A stretch of 64,000 nucleotides of DNA. Source: Crotophaga sulcirostris. Lineage: Eukaryota; Chordata; Aves; Cuculiformes; Crotophagidae. How positions within the stretch are numbered: the stretch's first letter is position 1; each line of letters opens with the position of its first letter. Under the pieces are notes generated by a model that worked only from the letters and a program-made list of their open reading frames with translations, made no database searches and was not told the origin of the DNA. Positions 60,424 to 64,000 of this stretch are shown here, piece after piece. The stretch covers positions 253,458 through 317,457 of the forward strand of contig VYZB01000375.1 in NCBI GenBank assembly GCA_013397455.1, written 5' to 3'. A program made the translations under genes and the position numbers.

Positions 60424-60752
60424 TTACTTAAAGGGGGCCTGTAGGAAAGCTGGAGAAGGTCTCTTTATCAGGGAGTGCAGGGGTAGGATGAGAGGAAACA
60501 TCTTTAAGATGAGAAAGGAGAGATTCAGATTAGATATTAGGAAGAAAGTTTTTCCTGTGAGGGTGGGGAGGCCCTGGCCCAGGTTGCCCAGAGCAGTGGT
60601 GGCTGCCCCATCTCTGGAGGTGTTCAGGGCCAGGTTGGATGGGGCTTTGAGCAACCTCATCAAATAGGAGATCTCTACGGCAACAAGTTTGGAACTGGAG
60701 GATCTTTAAGGTCTCTTCCAACACAAACCATTTTATGGTTCTATGAATCTAT
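60424..60752 (+). mobile_element. CR1 LINE, ATTCTATG-tailed type, 329-bp copy
   Basis: The frame 60287-60667 enters ORF2 at YLKGACRKAGEGLF and keeps [39 protein letters not shown] and GALSNLIK before the stop. The 3' UTR has GGAACTGGAGGATCTTTAAG and ends TTTTATGGTTCTATGAATCT. The normal stop after NLI/V is shifted by one codon. It is 5'-truncated. Confidence 0.95.
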
Positions 60753-62035
60753 ATCTCCAAAAAAAGAAGATCCAGATTGACTCTCATAAAGTGTTGAATT
60801 TTGTATTTATGACTAAAGAGTCTGATAATAAAAACTCATGAATAGTAAGGGCAGAAATTAAAGTAATTTTTTTAGTATTAGTGGGAAAATATTTGTGCTC
60901 CTGCCCTGACCCAGGTATGAGCCATGTAGTATCAAAGGAATTATTCTATATCTGAGAGCTGATTGAGGCCCAGATCTCCACCCTTCCCTGGCAAAAGTCC
61001 ATGCAGCTGTCAAAGGAAATCCTAATCTTACCTGTACAGAGAACACAAGGCATAACTGTTATCCAGTTAGAGGAATCAGGCACATTTTCAAAGGCTTTTT
61101 TGTTCACTTATCTTTTTTTTTTAGAAAGAAAGCATCTTCCTTTTCTTCTGTCTTTGAGGTTTTCTGTTGTTTTGATCAAATAGTGGTATGAATAATTTTT
61201 CTTTATGTGGTTTCTATTTTGTTTTTTCTATTGTTTGTTTGTTTGTCTGTATGGTTTTTTTTTTTTATTTGTTTGTCTGTGTGTGCCTTACTGTATACTT
61301 GTTTTCCAGGATTATCAATAAAGAGTCATACTGTGAGTATTTTGTTTTATCAGTTTTCTTTTCTTGTCACCTTCTATGTTTTCCCCATTTTCAGTTTGAT
61401 TAATAACTGAAAATGAAGTGTGGGTAAAAAAAAAAATCACACAACAATGAAAATTTTTAGCTACCAGGCAAAGGAAACCTAATGATTGTATCACAATCAA
61501 TGTTAAGGATTTCCACTAGCAGCTAACTGTGCTGGGTGCTCTCCTGTGCCCTATCTCCAAAAAGCAGTCTAAGCAGGGGGACTAAATTTTAAGTTGCTCT
61601 TTACTGATATTTTCAAATCCACAAACCTTTTTAAAGTTTGAATTTACACTCCTGTAAGGAAAGGAAAAGAAGGAGGTTTTTTTTAAATGAAAATCAGATA
61701 CTCTGGAGTCATCATTGCATTTCAGACTCCTCCTGCATGACTTAGCTCAGCAGAGTTGTTGCTGTCTATGTCTTAAGTGACAAAAGGTATCTCAAGGGCT
61801 CCTTACTGTGAGCTGCCTGGAAACAACACTTACTCCAATGCAACCCTAAGCAATTTATCCCAGATGTCTACTCAAAAGCAGAGAAATTAGTTGCTCACAT
61901 CTAAGCTAATGCCCTAAACTGTCTAGGAATTGGTGTGTCTTGCTCTGTTTCTCATCACTGTCATTTTCCTTTTCAGTTATTAGATATGTTTCTTTTTTTT
62001 TAAATATCCCATGCTTTTTCAAGGGTGCTGTCGTA
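60753..62035. other. Unannotated sequence
   Basis: A TTTG/TGTC-rich pyrimidine-biased repeat at 61230-61286 makes a Phe/Leu/Cys-rich false frame. No gene is recognised. Confidence 0.5.
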
Positions 62036-62290
62036 ACACCAGCAGTTTTTCTGGCAGCCCCTGATCCTGTGCCTTCCTTTCCTAACCTATTTGGCCCCAC
62101 CAGCCTTTGGTGCACTGGTGTCAACTGGTGTGCTGATGTGGAGGGAGGCAGGTGGTGCCAGTGCTGACACAGGGGAGCTCCTTCCTGCAGGGCTCCTGCT
62201 GCTCTGCTTAAAAACCTGCCGTTGCCTGAAACCTACCCCCTCCAGCAAGGGTCTGATTCCACTTGTGAGCAGGAACTGTGCCATTCTAAC
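62036..62290. other. GC-rich patch of unknown origin
   Basis: About 250 bp clearly richer in GC than its flanks, with several short frames on both strands and no domain. CTGCTCTGCTTAAAAACCTG resembles a weak TATA region. It could be the U3 of an unrecognised LTR, an exon-like remnant or a compositional fluctuation. No terminal repeats or duplications were found. Confidence 0.3.
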
Positions 62291-62835
62291 AGATGGGCTC
62301 CAGTGCAAACAGCCAAGAAAAAATGTATATTCATAAAAAAAAATACAAAAAAAAGAGTACTGAGGGCATGAATACTAGCCAAAAACATCAACATCTCTCC
62401 ATGTCTTCTCTTGAGCGTACAATTCCATGGTTAAGGGGTTGTGTGGGTGCTGAGCTGAATTCATTAAAAAAAATTAAAACAAAATGCCTGGCCACTTAGA
62501 AAGAGATTTCAGGGCATCAGGAAATGGGCAAGGTGCCCTGAGAGAGAGGAAAACTGTAAGAGAAAAGCAGTATTCTGGTTTGGCTGAGCCAGGAAAACTC
62601 ATGGGGTCTTGTCTGGTAATTCCTACAGCCTGTGACTTGTCTGGGTGCTGAGTTCATGCATTAGGTTTGGGGGCTGGGAAGAGGGGTAGATACAAGTTGC
62701 TGTCTCCTGGACTTTTTATTTTTCAAATTCAAGCTATTTATATTTCAGTTGGCCAAAATTAGAATAAAGAAACAGAACACTCCAACCCAAGGATTTTAGG
62801 CTGATCTAACATTTAGGAGTCGCTGAGGTGGGTCG

Positions 62836-62880
62836 TGTAGCGCAGCGCAGTTGTGTACTTTGAGTCCCTGGTTCGAGCAG
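62836..62880 (+). other. tRNA-like fragment (A-box and B-box)
   Basis: TGTAGCGCAGCGCAG fits a tRNA D-arm/A-box (TAGCGCAGYNGG type), and CTGGTTCGAGC, 31-33 bp later, fits the T-loop/B-box (GGTTCGANNC). In a real tRNA the spacing is about 44 nt, so roughly 12 nt of the anticodon arm would be missing. No closing acceptor stem was found. A tRNA pseudogene or the head of a tRNA-derived SINE is possible; chance is not excluded. Confidence 0.3.
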
Positions 62881-63951
62881 AGAACTGCAGGAGTTCACAG
62901 GTCAGAAGATCAAAGAGAACAGATGGGGTTGCACTAGGGACATTAAAAAAGGGAGTGTGAATGCAGGTAAGAAATCCATCTCAGCTGGAAGAGCTACTGG
63001 GAAGCCCTTCCCAGAACCACAACAAGCCAACCAGTACCAGGTCTAGGCATGAGAAAACCAGGAAGGTGCTGAGACTACTGATACAAAAAACAGCCAGAGG
63101 AATACTTTGCTCAAGGCACAACCTGAAAACCAGGTTGATTGCTGCTGAGATGGAGGAAGGATCTACTTAGGTGAAACCTCATTAATTTCTCTTGAACATC
63201 CCATCCTCACTGGCAGCAGAAGCGGCAAACACTCCTCTCCTTCCCTTGCCAGCAACACATCAAGAAAAGGAAACATTAAACTGGGTTTTAGTCAACCCTT
63301 TAACCCCCTGAGGGATAAAACCTCTCAGAGGGGTGGTACAATCCTAATAACCAGCAAACAGATGGCTTGGTCTCACCTCTCTCTGTTTTGGAGCTTGGAA
63401 CTGCACCCAGACTTTCTACTTCTTTGAAGACTTCACTGTTCCTGGAACAATGGATGGTGCAAGATGGGCCCCTGCTTTTGAAGCTGTTCCAGTTCATATT
63501 AAACAGTTAACAAAGAAAGGCCTGTAAGCCAGATTTCTCACAGGACTGTGCTAACGAAAGAGCTATGGACTTATATTCCTTAGATTAATTCATATTTCAT
63601 TGCCTTATGAAGAGCCTCACCCTGAAACAGGAGGGAAGTTGTCATTACAAGACACCATGGGCCAATTCAGAAAGTGGCAGGGTCTAAACATTTACCTGTA
63701 TCACCACGTGGTTTTCAAAGGAAACTAAGAGTCAACAGGAAAGTCAGAGGAACATGAGCCAGCGTAATGAGCTCATGAGGGTACTAAAGGTATAAATATT
63801 TGCTCAGTAAGATTTCAAGTTCTTGTGAGCTTAACTCAAACAGTGTTAGAACCTATGTTCTCCTGAAAATCCCACTAGATACTAACATATACCTACAAAC
63901 ACATCAATAACTCTAAAATTCTGACTCAAAGCAACTTGCATAAGGCCACAG
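62881..63951. other. Unannotated sequence
   Basis: No gene or repeat family is recognised. The segment at 63925-63945 (AGCAACTTGCATAAGGCCAC) resembles a MIR core fragment but is too short to call. Confidence 0.5.
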
Positions 63952-64000
63952 AACAAGAGGACATGGACTCAAGCTTTGTCAGGGGAGGTTTAGGCTTGAT
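63952..64000 (+). mobile_element. CR1 LINE entering at the window edge
   Basis: AACAAGAGGACATGGACTCA, AGCTTTGTCAGGGGAGGTTT and AGGCTTGAT match the ORF2 C-terminal segment (TRGHGLK..., FRLD) of the ACTGTGAT-tailed copies at 5575 and 43263, here in plus orientation. The rest lies beyond the window. Confidence 0.88.

Noticed and set aside
1..64000. CRISPR arrays, bacterial operons, phage or plasmid functions
   Set aside because: The composition, CR1 content and lack of dense long frames are those of a vertebrate nuclear genome; no regularly spaced repeats exist.

Overview
The window looks like non-coding bird DNA. It is AT-rich. Its interspersed repeats are almost all chicken-repeat-1 (CR1) LINE fragments, plus one solo LTR of an avian endogenous retrovirus. 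There is no bacterial-style gene packing, and the longest open frames are explained by simple repeats, CR1 ORF2 remnants or chance. I find no protein-coding gene, exon pair or confident RNA gene that I would defend. It reads as a gene desert or the inside of one or more very long introns.

Three CR1 layers can be separated by eye. (1) A young, homogeneous subfamily has a 3' tail made of the octamer ACTGTGAT instead of the usual ATTCTATG. There are seven copies with 3' ends (about 2266, 5575, 22742, 26822, 43263, 47707, 51441) and an eighth entering at the right edge (63952). Several keep an intact C-terminal end of the ORF2 protein. (2) Classical avian CR1 fragments with ATTCTATG-type ends lie at about 12581, 23445, 30224, 33212, 50454, 52616, 54682 and 60424, with an eroded one near 17380. 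(3) Five very old relics match the CR1 layer familiar from turtles and crocodilians (about 160, 11050, 24000, 25803, 29788). The abundance of young CR1 fits a CR1-rich bird lineage. The ACTGTGAT tail reminds me of Piciformes (woodpeckers and relatives), but that is recollection, not proof.

The cleanest discrete element is a 364-bp solo LTR on the minus strand at 42812-43175. It has perfect TGTAG/CTACA ends, an AATAAA signal and a perfect 6-bp target-site duplication (GTGATC).

Between the repeats are blocks of complex sequence with homeodomain-, SOX- and FOX-like motif clusters. They look like conserved non-coding elements: 20090-20390, 28600-28990, 30925-31260, 39620-40160, 46200-46690, 48780-49230 and 55740-56290. 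Two oddities are a CpG-rich patch with an interrupted membrane-protein-like frame (2945-3410) and a tRNA-like A-box/B-box fragment (62836-62880). Microsatellites include a (GATA)n array at 21229-21312 and a 130-bp pure purine tract at 52871-53000. I did not find an obviously new biological system; the best leads are the private CR1 subfamily, the solo LTR and the candidate regulatory blocks.
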